DNA of 64,000 nucleotides from Dentipellis sp. KUC8613 (taxonomy: Eukaryota; Basidiomycota; Agaricomycetes; Russulales; Hericiaceae). A program made the translations under genes and the position numbers. Under the pieces are notes generated by a model that was not told the DNA's origin, did not search any database, and was given only the letters and a program-made list of their open reading frames with translations. The first letter of the stretch is position 1. Each line of letters starts with the position of its first letter. Positions 34,572 through 47,135 of this stretch are shown one piece after another. Where the stretch lies: NCBI GenBank assembly GCA_002286715.1, contig NSJX01000010.1:566270-630269 (forward strand). Direction: 5' to 3'.

Positions 34572-37500
34572 ATGCTCAGGCTGCATCGATTCGTCCATCT
34601 TCCCCGTCTACCCCCTCGCCGCTTGTATATTAGAACGATGTCGCAGGCAACAGAGACACCATCCCCTGCGGGATCGGCGACGCCGAACGCCGAGGGCGCG
34701 AACCCCATAACGAAGAGTGCAGGTGCGTGAAGAGCTAATGTCAAGGAACTTGGAGCTGATCAGGATGCGGGGATTATAGCCAAGAAGGAGGCAAAGAGGT
34801 TAGAGAAGGAGGCTAAGCTTGCAGCGAAGCAGGCGAAGAGCGGCACAAACACCCCGACCGGCGAGAAGAAAGCTAAGGCGGAGAAGAAGAAGGAAGAGGA
34901 GGAACCGCCGTTCGTGAACACTACCCCGAAGGGCGAGAAGAAAGGTGTGTACTGCGTTATGTGCACGCGTTTGTAGACTGATTCATGGTGTATTAGATCT
35001 GTCGCAGCCGATGGCCAGCGGATACAACCCCATCGCCGTCGAGGCGGCTTGGTACGACTGGTGGAATGCACAGGGCTTCTTCAAGCCGGAGTTGGGTCCT
35101 GATGGCAAGGCCAAGCCCGAGGGCCAATTCGTGATCTCTGCTCCGCCGCCAAACGTCACCGGCAGTCTGCACATTGGCCACGGTCTGACGACCGCTATTC
35201 AGGACGCCTTGGTACGCTGGTGAGTCACAATTACTCCCGGACGAGCGTCTGTTTGCTGTCTGTTTGCTGTCCTGGCGTTCAGATATGTGGGACGGAATCT
35301 ATGACAGAGGTCTCTTTTGATGCTGAAGTATTGACCTTTCGATGCAGGAATCGTATGCTCGGAAAGACGACCCTCTTCCTCCCTGGATTTGACCATGCCG
35401 GCATCTCGACGCAATCTGTGGTTGAGAAGCGTCTGTTCAAGACGTCGGGAAAGACGCGGCACGACCTTGGCCGTGAAAAGTTCATTGAGACCGTCATGGA
35501 GTGGAAAGACGAGTGCGTATCGAGCTCTCCGTAGTGGGGTGCAAGACATTGACGCTGCTGCAGTTATCAGCACCGTATCACGAACCAGTTGTGTCGCCTG
35601 GGTGGAAGCTACGACTGGTCGCGTGTGGCATTCACGATGAACGAGGTATGAGACGTGACTCTTGGTATGCGCACGAGCACGTTTTGATACCGTTCCCTAG
35701 CCTCTTTCGAGAGCTGTTACAGAAAACTTCTGCCGTCTCCACGAAGACGGCATCATCTACCGCGCCAATCGTCTCGTGAATTGGTGTGTGAAGATGAACA
35801 CTACGCTCTCCAACCTCGAGGTAGATACATTCGCTCGTCTAAACAGCTGTGTCACTCACGGAGTAACGCTACAGGTCGACCAAAAACAACTTACGGGCCG
35901 GACACTACTGAGTGTACCTGGGTACGACCCGAAAGAAAAATTCGAATTTGGTGTGATTACATCCTTTGCATACCCCATAGAAGGTTCAGGTAAGTTATTT
36001 GCCGCTTGGCCTTTGAGGTATGCACAAACGGTTCCGAATAGACGAAAAGATCGTCATCGCCACCACTCGTCCGGAGACCATGCTCGGAGATACTGCCATT
36101 GCCGTGCACCCCGAAGACCCACGTTACAAGGTTCGTTTAGTATATACGAACTCATAACCGGTGACGTCTGACGCTTGACCCACACAGCATCTCCACGGCA
36201 AATTCGCTGTGCACCCCTTCATCGACCGCCGCCTGCCCATCATCACGGACGACATCATCGTCGACATGGAATTCGGAACCGGTGCCGTCAAAATCACCCC
36301 CGCCCACGATCCCAACGATTACGAAGTCGGTATGCGCCATAAATTGGACTTCATCAACATCCTCAACGACGACGGAACGCTCAATGCGAATGCCGGGGAG
36401 AAGTTCAAGGTAGATCGCTAGGTCCAGTGCCATGTCACTTCTTGCTGACTCGGTATCAGGGCATGAAACGCTTCCACGCGAGGGTGGCCGTCGTGCAGGC
36501 TCTTAAGGACGCCGGTCTCTACGTCGAGACCAAGGACAACCCCATGCAGATCCCGATTTGCAGGTGCGCGCTCTGTACTCTGCCGTCAGGCTGATTTTGA
36601 CTTATCCATCCTCTTCTTCAGTAAATCCGGCGATGTCATCGAGCCCGTGCTCAAGCCCCAGTGGTGGGTGAAGTCGCAGCCTCTCGCCGAGGAGGCCATC
36701 AAGCGCACCAGAGCTGGCGAGCTGCACATCTCGCCGAAACAGTCCGAGGCGGAGTGGTACCGGTGGCTCGAGGGTATCCAGGATTGGTGTATCTCTCGTC
36801 AGCTCTGGTGGGGCCACCGAGTGCCGGCGTACTTCGTACGGATTGAGGGTTCTGATCAGAACGTCAGTATGATTGATTTGATTTGAGTCGCTTTTGCTGA
36901 CAGTGTTTGCAGAGCGACGATGAGAAGCACTGGGTGGTTGGAAGGAACCTCGAGGAAGCGACGGAGCGCGCCAAGAAGCTGGCAGGTGGCGCCAAGTTCA
37001 CGCTCGTGCAGGACGACGACGTCCTCGACACCTGGTTCTCTTCCGGCTTGTGGCCGTTCTCGACCTTGGGCTGGCCAGAAAAGGTTCGTCCATTTCCCAA
37101 TGCGCGTGGGTGTGACAGCCAGAGCTGACAAGTGTCACGCTGCAGACGCTCGACTTTGAGAGGTTCTACCCGACTTCGATTCTCGAGACCGGCTGGGACA
37201 TCCTCTTCTTCTGGGTCGCGCGCATGGTCATGCTCGGCCTCCGGCTCACTGGGCAGATGCCCTTCAATGAGGTCCTGTGCCACGCGATGATCCGCGACGC
37301 GCATGGGCGCAAGATGTCCAAGTCGCTCGGGAACGTGATCGACCCGCTCGACGTCATTCAGGGCTTGTCGCTCGAGAAGCTGCATGAGAAGCTGTACGAG
37401 GGCAACTTGGATGAGAAGGAGATCGTCAAGGCGAAAGCGGGGCAGAAGAAAGACTTCCCGAAGGGCATTCCGCAGTGCGGTACTGATGCTTTGAGGTTCG

Positions 37501-38785
37501 CTCTGTGCGCGTATAGTGGTGGAGGTATGTACGCGATTTATTGGGTGGATTTACGTGCGCTCATGGTGTCCTGTGCAGGTCGGGATATCAACTTGGAAAT
37601 CCTGCGTGTGGAAGGCTACCGCAAGTTCTGCAACAAGATCTTCAACGCGACGAAGTTCGCTATGCTGAAGCTTGACGAGACTTTCGTGCCAGAACCTCTT
37701 GCCAAGGTAAAGCCAGTTACACTCATCTTGCATTATCCCCCACTAAAAGCGTCCATGCAGTCCACCGGAAACGAGAGCCTTGTTGAGAAATGGATCTTCC
37801 ACAAGCTCAACATCGCCGCCACCGAGATCAACAGGCAACTCACGGAGCGCAACTTCATGGCCGCCACGACCGTTGCTTACAACTTCTGGCTGTACGAGCT
37901 CTGCGATGTCTACATTGTGAGTCTCAATTCCGCACAATGTGAGAGCAGGAAGCTGAGATGCCCTATAGGAAGCGATGAAGCCCATGACCGACCCCTCTGC
38001 GTCCGAGACGACGCGTAAGTCGTCACAGCAGACGCTGTACACATGTCTGGACTACGGCCTCCGCCTGCTGCATCCGTTCATGCCGTTCGTGACCGAGGAG
38101 CTGTGGCAGCGTCTTCCTCGGCGGCCGAATGACTCGACGCCGTCGATCATGCTTGCCAAGTACCCGACTTTCGTACGCATATGCAATTTACACCTGTAGT
38201 CGTGAATACTGATTCGTGCACCCAGGACGAGGACTTCGTCTTTGAGGAAGCCGACAAGCAGTTTGATCTCGTCTTCAGCGCTACGCGGACAGGTCGCTCC
38301 GTTGCCGCGTCCTACAACTTGCAGTCGGACATCCAGAGTACGTTTCATCCCTACAACTAATGAGTGGCTGTACTGACGTTGTCCCAGTCTTCTTGCACAT
38401 CACGAACGACGCGGAAGCCGCGCTCTTCGAGTCGCAGGTGCCGACGATGGTGACGCTCACCAAGGGCTGCAAGAGCGTCAAGGTCGTGCGCGACCTGAGC
38501 GAGGTGCCCGCGGGCTGCGGCTCGACGGCGCTGACGCACACGATCGGCGTGCACGTGCTCGTGCGCGGGCTCGTCGACCTCGACGTCGAGATCGAGAAGT
38601 GCGACAAGAAGCTGCACCTCGCGCGGCTGGGCCTCGAGAAGATCAGGAAGATCGAGGCGCAGCCCGACTATGAGGACACGGTGCCCGCGAACGTGCGCGT
38701 CGCGAACGAGGACAAGCGCAAGGTGTTCGAGGCGGAGATCGCGACGCTGGAGATGTCGAAGGAGATGTTTGCGAAGCTGAAGTAG
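34572..38785 (+). CDS. VAS1: Valyl-tRNA synthetase, dual start
   Basis: Eighteen exons from 34572-34722 to 38388-38785 splice in one frame to 1074 aa, or 1052 aa from the second in-frame ATG at 34638. It charges tRNA-Val. Class I signatures are present: [15 protein letters not shown] (HIGH) and KMSKSLGN (KMSKS). So are the editing domain ([28 protein letters not shown]), the anticodon-binding region and a C-terminal coiled coil. Between the two ATGs lies [20 protein letters not shown], rich in Arg, Leu and His with no acidic residue, which is a typical mitochondrial presequence. Yeast VAS1 likewise makes mitochondrial and cytosolic forms from two starts, so the same is likely here. The fungal lysine-rich N-terminal appendix follows the second Met. 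The second-start form is the expected cytosolic enzyme. Confidence 0.95.
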
Positions 38786-39242
38786 GATGTGGTATACGAT
38801 CCAGTAAACGTAGAGTACAGAGGACATATGAGTGGTGAATCTAGACCGACGCAGTTCAAATTTCGACCGTTGCGCATAAGGTATATTGTACACTATATAC
38901 AGCTGCCTGCCCCGCGATTCAAGCACAAGATTAAATATGTATGGGGGTATATAAATCTTCACACTACTGACACCAGCACTCGCACTCCTCGGCGTCGTGC
39001 GTACACTACTTACTAGCTATGGCACATAGGAATAGATACCAAGCACCCCGAGTCCGTCGCTCGCGCCCAATCTCCCGAAACGAACAAACAAACAAAATGA
39101 TACACGCGGTCCACAGTCACACCGCGTTGAGATCTACCGCTCGGAGCCGTGGGCCCCGGTGGGCGTCAGATGGAGGTCGTCCATGTGCGCACTGGGACAG
39201 ACGGTGAGTCGCGCCGTGCGCTATTAGGTGCGGGCGGGACAC
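38786..39242. other. Convergent 3' spacer
   Basis: It lies between the stops of ValRS (+) and the UNC93-like gene (-). The first part is AT-rich, including a tatataaatc-like tract near 38950. No coding signal. Confidence 0.4.
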
Positions 39243-41144
39243 TCACTCGGGCTCCTCTTCGTAGTCGGTGTGATCTGTTACGCGGAGGTGGATCATGGGA
39301 AGAACGAAGATAAGGCCGCCAACAAGAAGGGCCCATGTAGAGATGAAGATGTTCATGTAGCTGCGCAGCCGTTCAGATCGCGCGCAATTTTGGGGGACAG
39401 GGGTGCTTACGGGAGTTTGACCGCGTCGGCCCTCCAGACGCCTGCAGCACCGGCGGACTGGATGGATTTGTCTGTGTGGACCCGGTTAGATTGAGCTGAC
39501 GAAAGAGAACGAGCGAACGTACAGAACCCGGCAAAGTAGGCAAGCTTCGCGGGGTCATTCGACATGGCGCCCATCATCCAGTACGCCGTCGTCTGCCACA
39601 TCGAATCGAGGATGCCAAACGCGATGTAGAGGAAGACGCGGCCGATGTACGCCTTGTCGTAGATATCGATCTTCTCTGAATCTGGAGGTATCGACTCGCG
39701 GGTATATTGCCTGTGCGAAATTACCGTGAGTATCCGACGGGGCGCACATTCAGGAAGAACTGACTTCTGATAGAAATAGCCCCATATGTGGACGACGAAG
39801 ACGGCGATGAAGAGGACGGTCCAGCCGGCGAAGGCGCGGAAGCGCCGGCGATACTGGTGCTGGTCGAGGAGGATGCCGATGCTGACGGAGCCGACGATCT
39901 GCGAGAGCCAGTACAGGAGGTTGTTCAGCGACCGTGCACGGATGTTGAACAAGGCGCCGTTGAACTCGTTGAATTCTAAGATAAGTTTGAGTACGCAGTG
40001 AACAGGTGCGTGGCGAGTCACTCACGCCAGGTGTAGAACCAGTTCGACGCAAAGAACATGGGGAAGAGAAGGACGATGAGAGGGTCGGTTTTGAGCGCGA
40101 TGTAGAGACCATAGAGTTCGGTTTTCCAGGTAGGCTGTCGGGGCGGGGTGACGCGCGTGCCGTCGACGCGAATCATTTTGCTTGGGTCGACCATAAGCAG
40201 AGGAATGGAGACGCCGATGATAGCGAGGACAAGGAAGCCGATCTGTCGGGGGTAAATTTCCTCACTCATGCGAAAGGGGAACGAGGTGACGTACATAGGT
40301 CCCATTGCTCACTGCATCGATACAGACTGTAAGCGTACGCACCCGACGGCAACGGCATCGCACTCACCAGAATTAGTCTGCGCAGTCGCGAAACGCGTCA
40401 GACTCGATATGCAGGCGCAAAGGCACGGCACGACGCACCGTACTATGAAAGTTGTTCCCGAGGGATATCGCAGCCCCCACGACACCACCAAGATTGAAGA
40501 TCGACCAGAAAATGCCGATGTACTTCCCTTTCTGGTCCTCAATCGGGTACGCCAGCATGAGCGAGCCCTGGCCCGCCCACAGTATCCCCGCGGTGACACC
40601 CAGAAGCGCACCAGCGGTGATCACGAACGGCCCCGCATGGGGGTGCATGTTGACGGCACTGGTGCAGGCGCAATCTGTGAGCGAAGCGCTCGCGCGGACA
40701 GACGCGTCTGGACTCACAGGTAGGACCCGATATACAGCGCATACCCCATGCTCCCGAGCAGCAGCGAGAACCGCGGACCCAGCACATTATTGATAGACCT
40801 GAGCGTTCTGTGAGTGAATGTGGGGATTGCACGGGATTGATGGGCCGGGCGCACCCCGCAAAAAATGCCGTCACGGCAAAGGTCGCGTAAAGCGCCGAGT
40901 TGGCGTTCGCGCTTGTGCTGTTGTCGAGCTGTCCACCGGCGCCCAGGCCGTTCAGCGAGTTGAACGCGCCGGGGCACATGAAGCACACGAAGCCGAGCAT
41001 GGCGACCTGCGTCGCGGGGTGGGCGTAGATGCCCTTGAGCCCGGTGGGGCGGGGGTAGTACCCTTCGGCGAGGTTGGCTGAGGCCGAGGTGCCATCTACG
41101 CTCGCGGTGCCTTGGCTGTAGGTCTTCTCGTACGGGTCTGCCAT
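39243..41144 (-). CDS. UNC93-like MFS membrane protein
   Basis: Ten exons (minus): 41144-40855, 40798-40718, 40658-40439, 40377-40368, 40311-40295, 40242-40026, 39975-39765, 39710-39523, 39471-39411, 39360-39243, giving 470 aa. The protein has about 11-12 hydrophobic spans and the hallmarks of fungal UNC93/DUF895 proteins: CPGAFNSLNGLGAGGQ, an ILWAGQGSLMLAYP segment, SIFNLGGVVGAAISLG, NEFNGALFNIRARSLNN and YDKAYIGRVFLYIAFG. UNC93 relatives are MFS-fold proteins; in animals some regulate channels or receptor trafficking, and in fungi the substrate is unknown. The N-terminal ~45 residues and the acidic C-terminus are cytosolic. Exons 4 (10 nt) and 5 (17 nt) are microexons. They are needed to restore the conserved sequence FHSTTNSVSNGTYIGF and to keep frame. 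Confidence 0.88.
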
Positions 41145-42479
41145 GTCGGTGTGCTGTCGTGGAAGATGTCGTGAAGGAGCGTGAGCCGCTCGAGCGCGGG
41201 GCGGGGGAGAGAGGGCGCAGCAAGCGCGTGGGGATGAGGGGGTGGTTGGAGAGACGGAGGAGCATCTCGAACGCAATGGGATACTTATCAGGGCGGTAAA
41301 TTAGCGCGTATGTTGCGGGGACCCTGCGATCTGGACGACCGATCCTTCAATCTAAATCGTTAGCCGAGATAAGCTGGAGCCTAACCCATCCGGCCTCTTT
41401 ACTTTTTTTTTTCGAGCGCCTTGGTAAGTGGACATCTGACTCCAGTAGTCTCCAGCTCCATTTGGGCTTACCATTCCATGTCTAGAATGTCCATCTGCAT
41501 CGTCATCTACATCTGCATCGCAAGCAGTGCGAAAATTAATTTGTACGTTGGAGCCGGCACTCCGCTGGCCGGGTTTGTACCGCCCGACCAAGGCCGACTT
41601 GTCCAGTGCTGCGCCTGCCAAGCGCCGTCATTTCAGATTTTCAGGTTCTTGTCAGTCGACCGTGTCTTCGACGAAGAGCGTAGCAACGGACGTCGGTCAC
41701 TGTGCCTGGTGCCAGCAGAGGTGTAAGGGAAGATCCGGGAGGATTACTGATTCCGCCTCTTCCGCGTCTCACTCCGACAGCTTGAGAGTCACTGCCCGAC
41801 TCTTGCGTACAATTCTAGTAATGTACGTATTCTTTCATGACGCTCGACATCGCACTGATGCGCTTGTGGCTATCCTGCAGTGCTGCTGGAAGCCTATCTG
41901 CGAGGACTTTGATATCAAAGTCCTGCGCGTCCAACTCGGATGACACGTAACAAAGGCGTCTGTAGAGCCTCCAAAACAGGTTTGGAAAACTCATGACCCC
42001 TACGACCCTCGGCCTGTGCGCACGAGACCTCATTCGGACACTCTCGAATTACTGCAGTTGGACACTGACAAAAACGCCAGCGGCGCGTTCTATGCAGAGC
42101 TCTGATGGTCACTAGACAGTACGGTGCAAGGCACACGCCTGTTATGAATGGGCACGGGAGACGTCGCGGATGCGTCCGGTTGGGAGCGCTGCGATGATGG
42201 TGGCGCTGGAAATGCCCGAGACCGGCGAGCCAGCCTCTGCGTCTATTCATTAAAGCAATAAAAATGTGTCGTTTGACGTCACGGCGTCGCTGCGACGATG
42301 GCCCGACGCTATGTTGTCAGTTTATGTCTGCAGGGGAACTTCTAGGTAGGTTGACATGCAACGCCACCGTTGTGCGGGCGACAGTGACATGGGTTCTTCC
42401 TTCTATTCTACCTGTAGATCCATGTCAATTTTCTGGATGAGCAGAAAGGAGACGGAACGACTCACTTGGCGTGCCAAGT
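41145..42479. other. Spacer, no gene recognised
   Basis: It contains the promoter of the UNC93-like gene (a T-run near 41402-41412) and the 3' flank of the MFS gene at 42480. Open frames up to 138 codons (41527-41943, +) show no domain. No repeats were noticed. Confidence 0.4.
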
Positions 42480-44433
42480 TCAGCCCGTCTTCGCCTTCAG
42501 ATCCCTCCACAGTGCAATCGTCAATACGACCCCGACGCCCAAGATCCCAATTTGCAGCCCCAGGCAATTCAGCATGCCTACTTTCAGACCCGAACCACCC
42601 CACACGGCCCCGCTTACGCGCCCGCTGAAGTTGCTGTACTGAATCGCGAGACTCGTCTTCCCGTTCCAGGACCCAGGCAGGCGCTTCGAGAGCAGGCTCA
42701 TCGTCACCGTGCTGATGACATTGAACCTGAGCGCCGTCAGGAACCAGCACACGAAGAGCGAACCGAAATGGACGGTGTTTGTCGCGCAAATGGCCAGAGT
42801 TATAAGCAGCCCCGCGCCGCCGACGCCGCATCCGAGTGCCAGGATGTACCGGTCCTGCGTGCGCCGCGCGATGAGGACGTTCAGAAACAAGAGCGGGAAC
42901 GTCGCGATGCCGCCGAGCGCGATGAAGTTGCCCGCTGCGAAGGGAGACCAGCCGAAGACCTGCGCGGTGTAGACGGGGATGTTGGCCTCCCAGGCGCCGA
43001 GCACGAAGAACGAGGTCATCGCGAACCAGCACATCGTCGCGCACACGCCCCACTGGCGGGCGGAGAGGCGCCCCGTTCCTGCCGCGTCGTCGTCGGGGAG
43101 GGCGTGGACGCTCGCGGAGGCGCCGCCCTTGGCTTCGGTGTCGCCGTCCGGCACGGGCAGATCGGCGGTGACAGTGCGCGTAGCCTGCGGGAAAGGGATG
43201 GCCTCAAGCTCCGTCGCCGAGTCCACGGGCGGGCGACGTACTTTGGGTACATCCTGAAACATGTGCGGGAAGATGATCCAGAAGAGCAGCCAGCATATCG
43301 CCATGACCCATCCCGGGCTCGTGTAGCCGTTGAACACCTCGTTTCCGAAGCCGACTTTGTACAGGAGGCCGCCCACGAAGGGGCCGACGCTGAAGCCGAC
43401 GCCCTGGCCAACGACGAGCCAGCCGGCGAGCGTGGTGCGCCGCCGGATCCCGACCAGACGCGGGTCGGAACAGAAGCGCTTTGAGTACATGAAGTTGGTA
43501 AACGCAAACCCAACCACGATCCGTCCGATGAGGATGAGGTAAAGGAAGTGGGCGCGGTATGCGAGGCCGTAAAAGATGTGTCCGAGAATAGCATTCGCAC
43601 ACGCAAAATGCAGCGGCATGCTATACGCTCCTGATGGTAGCCCGCGAGGATACGTCAGAGCTAGTGGCAGCAGAGTGAATGATAGACAGACCTTTGTCTA
43701 GCCGCATAAGGGGAATCAAGGCCAGGCCGGCGAAGACCACCGGGATACCAATGACAAGGCCTGAAAAGGTTGCGGAACCACCAAGGTACTCCGCGTATTT
43801 ACTGGAAGAGGATACAATTATAAAGAAGGAAACCTGATATCTTCGTTAGCAGGGCTCTCAGACGGCGAGAAAAGACCTTTTTTACGTACTTGAGATAAGG
43901 CATTAAGAGCAATCATAACCACCAGGGAAGACATCTTCGGAAGCATGAGCTCGGGATCCTCTATTTGCGTGACGCTCGAGGCTGCATCATCGATATTTTG
44001 TGGGGATCTTGATGGTCGTTTCGAGAATCGAAGCTTGCTGGGTATCTGGAAGACAGTTGACAGTATCTTGGGGGATTGCATGATAGATCTGAGCGGTGTC
44101 GAATGTCCTAAAACATCCCCCGAGATGAGCGATGCGGAAGATGGGCGCCTGAGCGTTCAAGCAGTGGAAGTTTGCTACTCACCGATACTGTATTTGGCTG
44201 GAATCTCGAAGAGCTGCAGAAATTTACAGAGAACGGTTCCAACATACCGTTGGGCTCGCCCATGTTTTATAGGGTGGCCGACCATGTTGTGCGAACTAAA
44301 TTCCGCTCGAATTCCGTCGTCGATTGCGTAGGGCCGGAAACCCGTCTCGCCCGGGAATGCAGATGTGAGGCGTTAGTCAGGCAATATGGCACCATACACA
44401 TGCTGATGCAGAGCCACGAGGATCGCTTGTCAT
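42480..44433 (-). CDS. MFS transporter with long N-terminal cytosolic region
   Basis: Five exons (minus): 44433-44398, 44345-44183, 44107-43890, 43833-43692, 43630-42480, giving 569 aa. About 125 N-terminal residues are soluble and partly low-complexity (FRFSKRPSR-like basic and Ser-rich stretch). About 12 membrane spans follow. MFS features are DKGAYSMPLHFA after TM2, the arginine in LIGRIVVGFAF (TM4), and GWLVVGQGVGFSVGPFVGG in TM5. The central loop is long, acidic and poorly conserved (DLPVPDGDTEAKGG). Substrate unknown. It is distinct from the sugar porter at 26305, lacking its signatures. The N-terminal start is the first ATG whose exon splices in phase; residues ~13-66 include the soluble GETFRPY-like region I cannot assign. 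Confidence 0.8.
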
Positions 44434-44973
44434 CGTAGGGAGGCGCTAAAAGTTAGTGACTCCAGGAAGTGTAGCTGACACCGGCGGTCAGCTTGGGGTG
44501 AACTTCCGGCGAACTCTACAGAGCCGGACAGCCTGCTTCCGGAGTGACAAGAGCTGTGTATAGCGGGTTTCTGTTGTATGTCTACGCCTACCGGGAAGAG
44601 ATGTGCTCTACAGCTGGCCGAAGCTGTGAAGTTGTCGGAGTGAGCACTGCCCCTGGCACTCTAAGTGTAGGGGACGACAGTGACGGTTGGTGGTGGTAAA
44701 ATCGGATAAAAATACAGTATGATAACAAACATAGGGCTCGGTTTTCGTTCGGACCATGAGGGTAAGACAACCCTTGATTTCGAGGAACTAGAAGGAAGTG
44801 ATGTTAGAGACACGAAGTGCGTGGGGACTGACCGGTACCGTAGTTTCAAGGTACGTCCAAACCCGTGGGAACGACATACCTGATTGGGTGTTCGAAGACG
44901 ATCTCATTCAATTATACTTACCGCTAACTTCGCCGCAACACACGGTGGTCCGTCTACATTCCGTCGCGAAAAC
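44434..44973. promoter_or_regulatory. Divergent intergenic region, MFS / Rrp42
   Basis: 540 bases between opposing starts. No TATA box is evident near either ATG and no coding frame of interest is present. The promoter role is inferred from position. Confidence 0.4.
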
Positions 44974-46147
44974 ATGGCAACAATATCGCTATCAAAGTCA
45001 GAAAAGGCGTACATCCAATCGTCACTCAAGGCCAGCTCGTCGTTGCGCGCAGACGGACGGAAACCGCACGACTACCGCGGGATCGCGCTCGAGACGGGCG
45101 TCGCGCCTCTCGCGAACGGCAGCGCGCGTTTGAACATTGGAAAGACGAATCACGAGCAGGGCGGAGGCACAGAAGTGCTCGCTGCGACAAAACTTGAGGT
45201 CGAAGATATCGAAAATGGGGACGGGGTTGAGGGTGGTCGGATAGTGTGCTCCGTGTCTTGGTGCGTGTATACTGCACCTCTCGCCCCCTCCACACTCATG
45301 TATCGAATAATGCGAAGGCAGTTCTCCATCTGCGTATCCGCATGTGTCATATACCGCTCTCGATGACCTGCAGTACGATTACACCACGCTTATGCAGGAC
45401 ATCCTCGCGCACCCATCACTGCATCCGCCAAACCTCAGCATCCTGCGCGGCAAAAAGTCGTGGCTTCTAGCACTCGACCTCGTTGTGCTGTCGGACAGCG
45501 GAAACATCTATGACGCATTGTTCATGGCGGCACGCGCGGCGCTATGGGACACAAAAGTCCCGCGCACGCGAAGTGTGGAATATCGGGCAAATGGGAGTCG
45601 GCCGGCAGGAGGAAATGACATGGACGTCGATCAGGAGAAACAGAGTGGGTTGGATACACGGCAAGTAAAGACGGCGACAGATTTTGAGCTAGAGGATTAT
45701 TGGGACGAGGGTGAGCCGTTAGGGGGCAGAGATAAATGGCCCGTGTGTATCACGTTAAATTTGGTACGGTATTATCTGTTCGTGTTGAGGGTGATACTTA
45801 TTCCGTGCAGCTTCCGCCGCTATCTTACTTAGATGCCTCGTTGCAAGAAGAGGCAGCCACGCCCCTGCGGCTCTTGTTGATGTTTTCGTTCAAGTCACAG
45901 GCTCCCCCTTCATTGCAAGGGATGCGCTTGTTGGGCACGGACGACATTAATCTGTCGCAAATATCTAGTCTAATCAAAGTTCGTCTCTCTCATACCATGA
46001 ATTTAGGAACGAGATTGATCTTGGCTTCTTTTGCAGGAAGGAGAAAAGCACGCCGGAGAGCTCTTTGTTGCCATCAACGCAAAATTGAAAGAGGAAGACA
46101 TACGGCGGACAGAGAAGGCGCGCCGCCGATTTGCAGCTGTACGATAA
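44974..46147 (+). CDS. RRP42: Exosome core subunit Rrp42 (RNase PH-like)
   Basis: Four exons: 44974-45260, 45322-45763, 45811-45978, 46037-46147, giving 335 aa. Rrp42 is one of six RNase PH-like subunits of the nine-subunit exosome ring, which processes and degrades RNA in nucleus and cytoplasm. Characteristic segments: LSKSEKAYIQSSL, RADGRKPHDYRGIALETG, GSARLNIGKT, TEVLAATKLEVE, ALDDLQYDYTTLM, LDLVVLSDSGNIYDALF and ARAALWDTKVPRTR. Two short acidic, low-conservation loops interrupt the fold (after GTE, and the NDMDVDQEKQ insertion). Eukaryotic Rrp42 has lost phosphorolytic residues, so it is structural. The C-terminal helix is rich in Lys, Arg and Glu. The ATG at 44974 gives the expected family N-terminus. 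Confidence 0.9.
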
Positions 46148-47135
46148 TGGGAATCATCAATACAAGTCTGGTTTGTAGGTGTACGATGGCGGGATGCGCA
46201 AAATATTCGCTTTATCTCTAGAAGGGCCCCAGCACATCTCTAGAGGCGATATTCAGTCGTAAGCTTCCGCCCATATTCCTTCCCGCTTTTCGCGTTCGGG
46301 ATTGCCATTGGGTCTCCGCTACGACGCACTCACGTTTGTACGTCCGACGGTGCCATCGCGATGAGGTACTCAATTTGTGTTCAGCTAGACTGGCTGTCTG
46401 TCCTCTATTCTTGGTATCTAGCTGCATCCGCCATCGGCCTGACTATCTGGGCAAATGGAATGCTAAAATTAGCCCGGTGAGCACGAGGCTCAGGCGACTC
46501 GTATCGTGCGCGCTGATACTACATTTGAGCAGGTGAACTATCTGACGCACGGCTGCAGCTGTAAGCAGAGTTACTTGAAGGACATTCGAGGGGTCTCGAA
46601 CTTTCCCCGCTATCTCATGAACTAGCGCTGGCCTAGACTCAGGCTCAGAGCCCACCCTTTTCGACTCATGTCGCAATGTAGCTCACGAAAGTGCCCTTCA
46701 TCACAGACGATTGTCGTCTGCAGGCACTACGTCTGCACAGGTCAGCCTAGTCTCCTATCTGGCTGATTTCTGTCGTTCAGTGATCATCTCAACGATGAGA
46801 CATTAGGAGAAATCACAGCGTTCTCACTGTATAAAGTGTGCATGTCTCTGTTCATGTGATGATCATGAAACGATCATCTGAACTATCAAGGAACCGCAAA
46901 GTCTGCGAAAAAGAGGAGGCGAAATACCACAGCTTGACATAGGACGCAATGCCCAATCTCATCAGTCTGTCGAATTCCCTTTGTCTGTGGTTCACGGTCG
47001 ATCTATGTTCGACATGCAGTACGTCCTTGTGTATCTCAATCATGATACATGATGAGTACACTCCCAGTTGCTTTATTACGAGACCATGTGCGGGTCGCTC
47101 GTTATCTGACCTCTCCCTACCTCGGCCAGCACTTC
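46148..47135. other. Spacer, no gene recognised
   Basis: Short open frames only. The first part is the Rrp42 3' UTR and the last few hundred bases the promoter of the membrane-protein gene. Nothing repeated or structured was noticed. Confidence 0.4.

Noticed and set aside
42274..42281. Perfect TGACGTCA palindromes (here and at 19672-19679) as CREB/ATF sites
   Set aside because: An 8-mer is expected about once in 65 kb, and neither is well placed next to a start codon; the second overlaps a possible exon.
44172..44438. 88-codon plus-strand frame over the 5' end of the MFS gene
   Set aside because: The minus-strand exons here splice in phase into a full MFS protein; the plus frame is a shadow.
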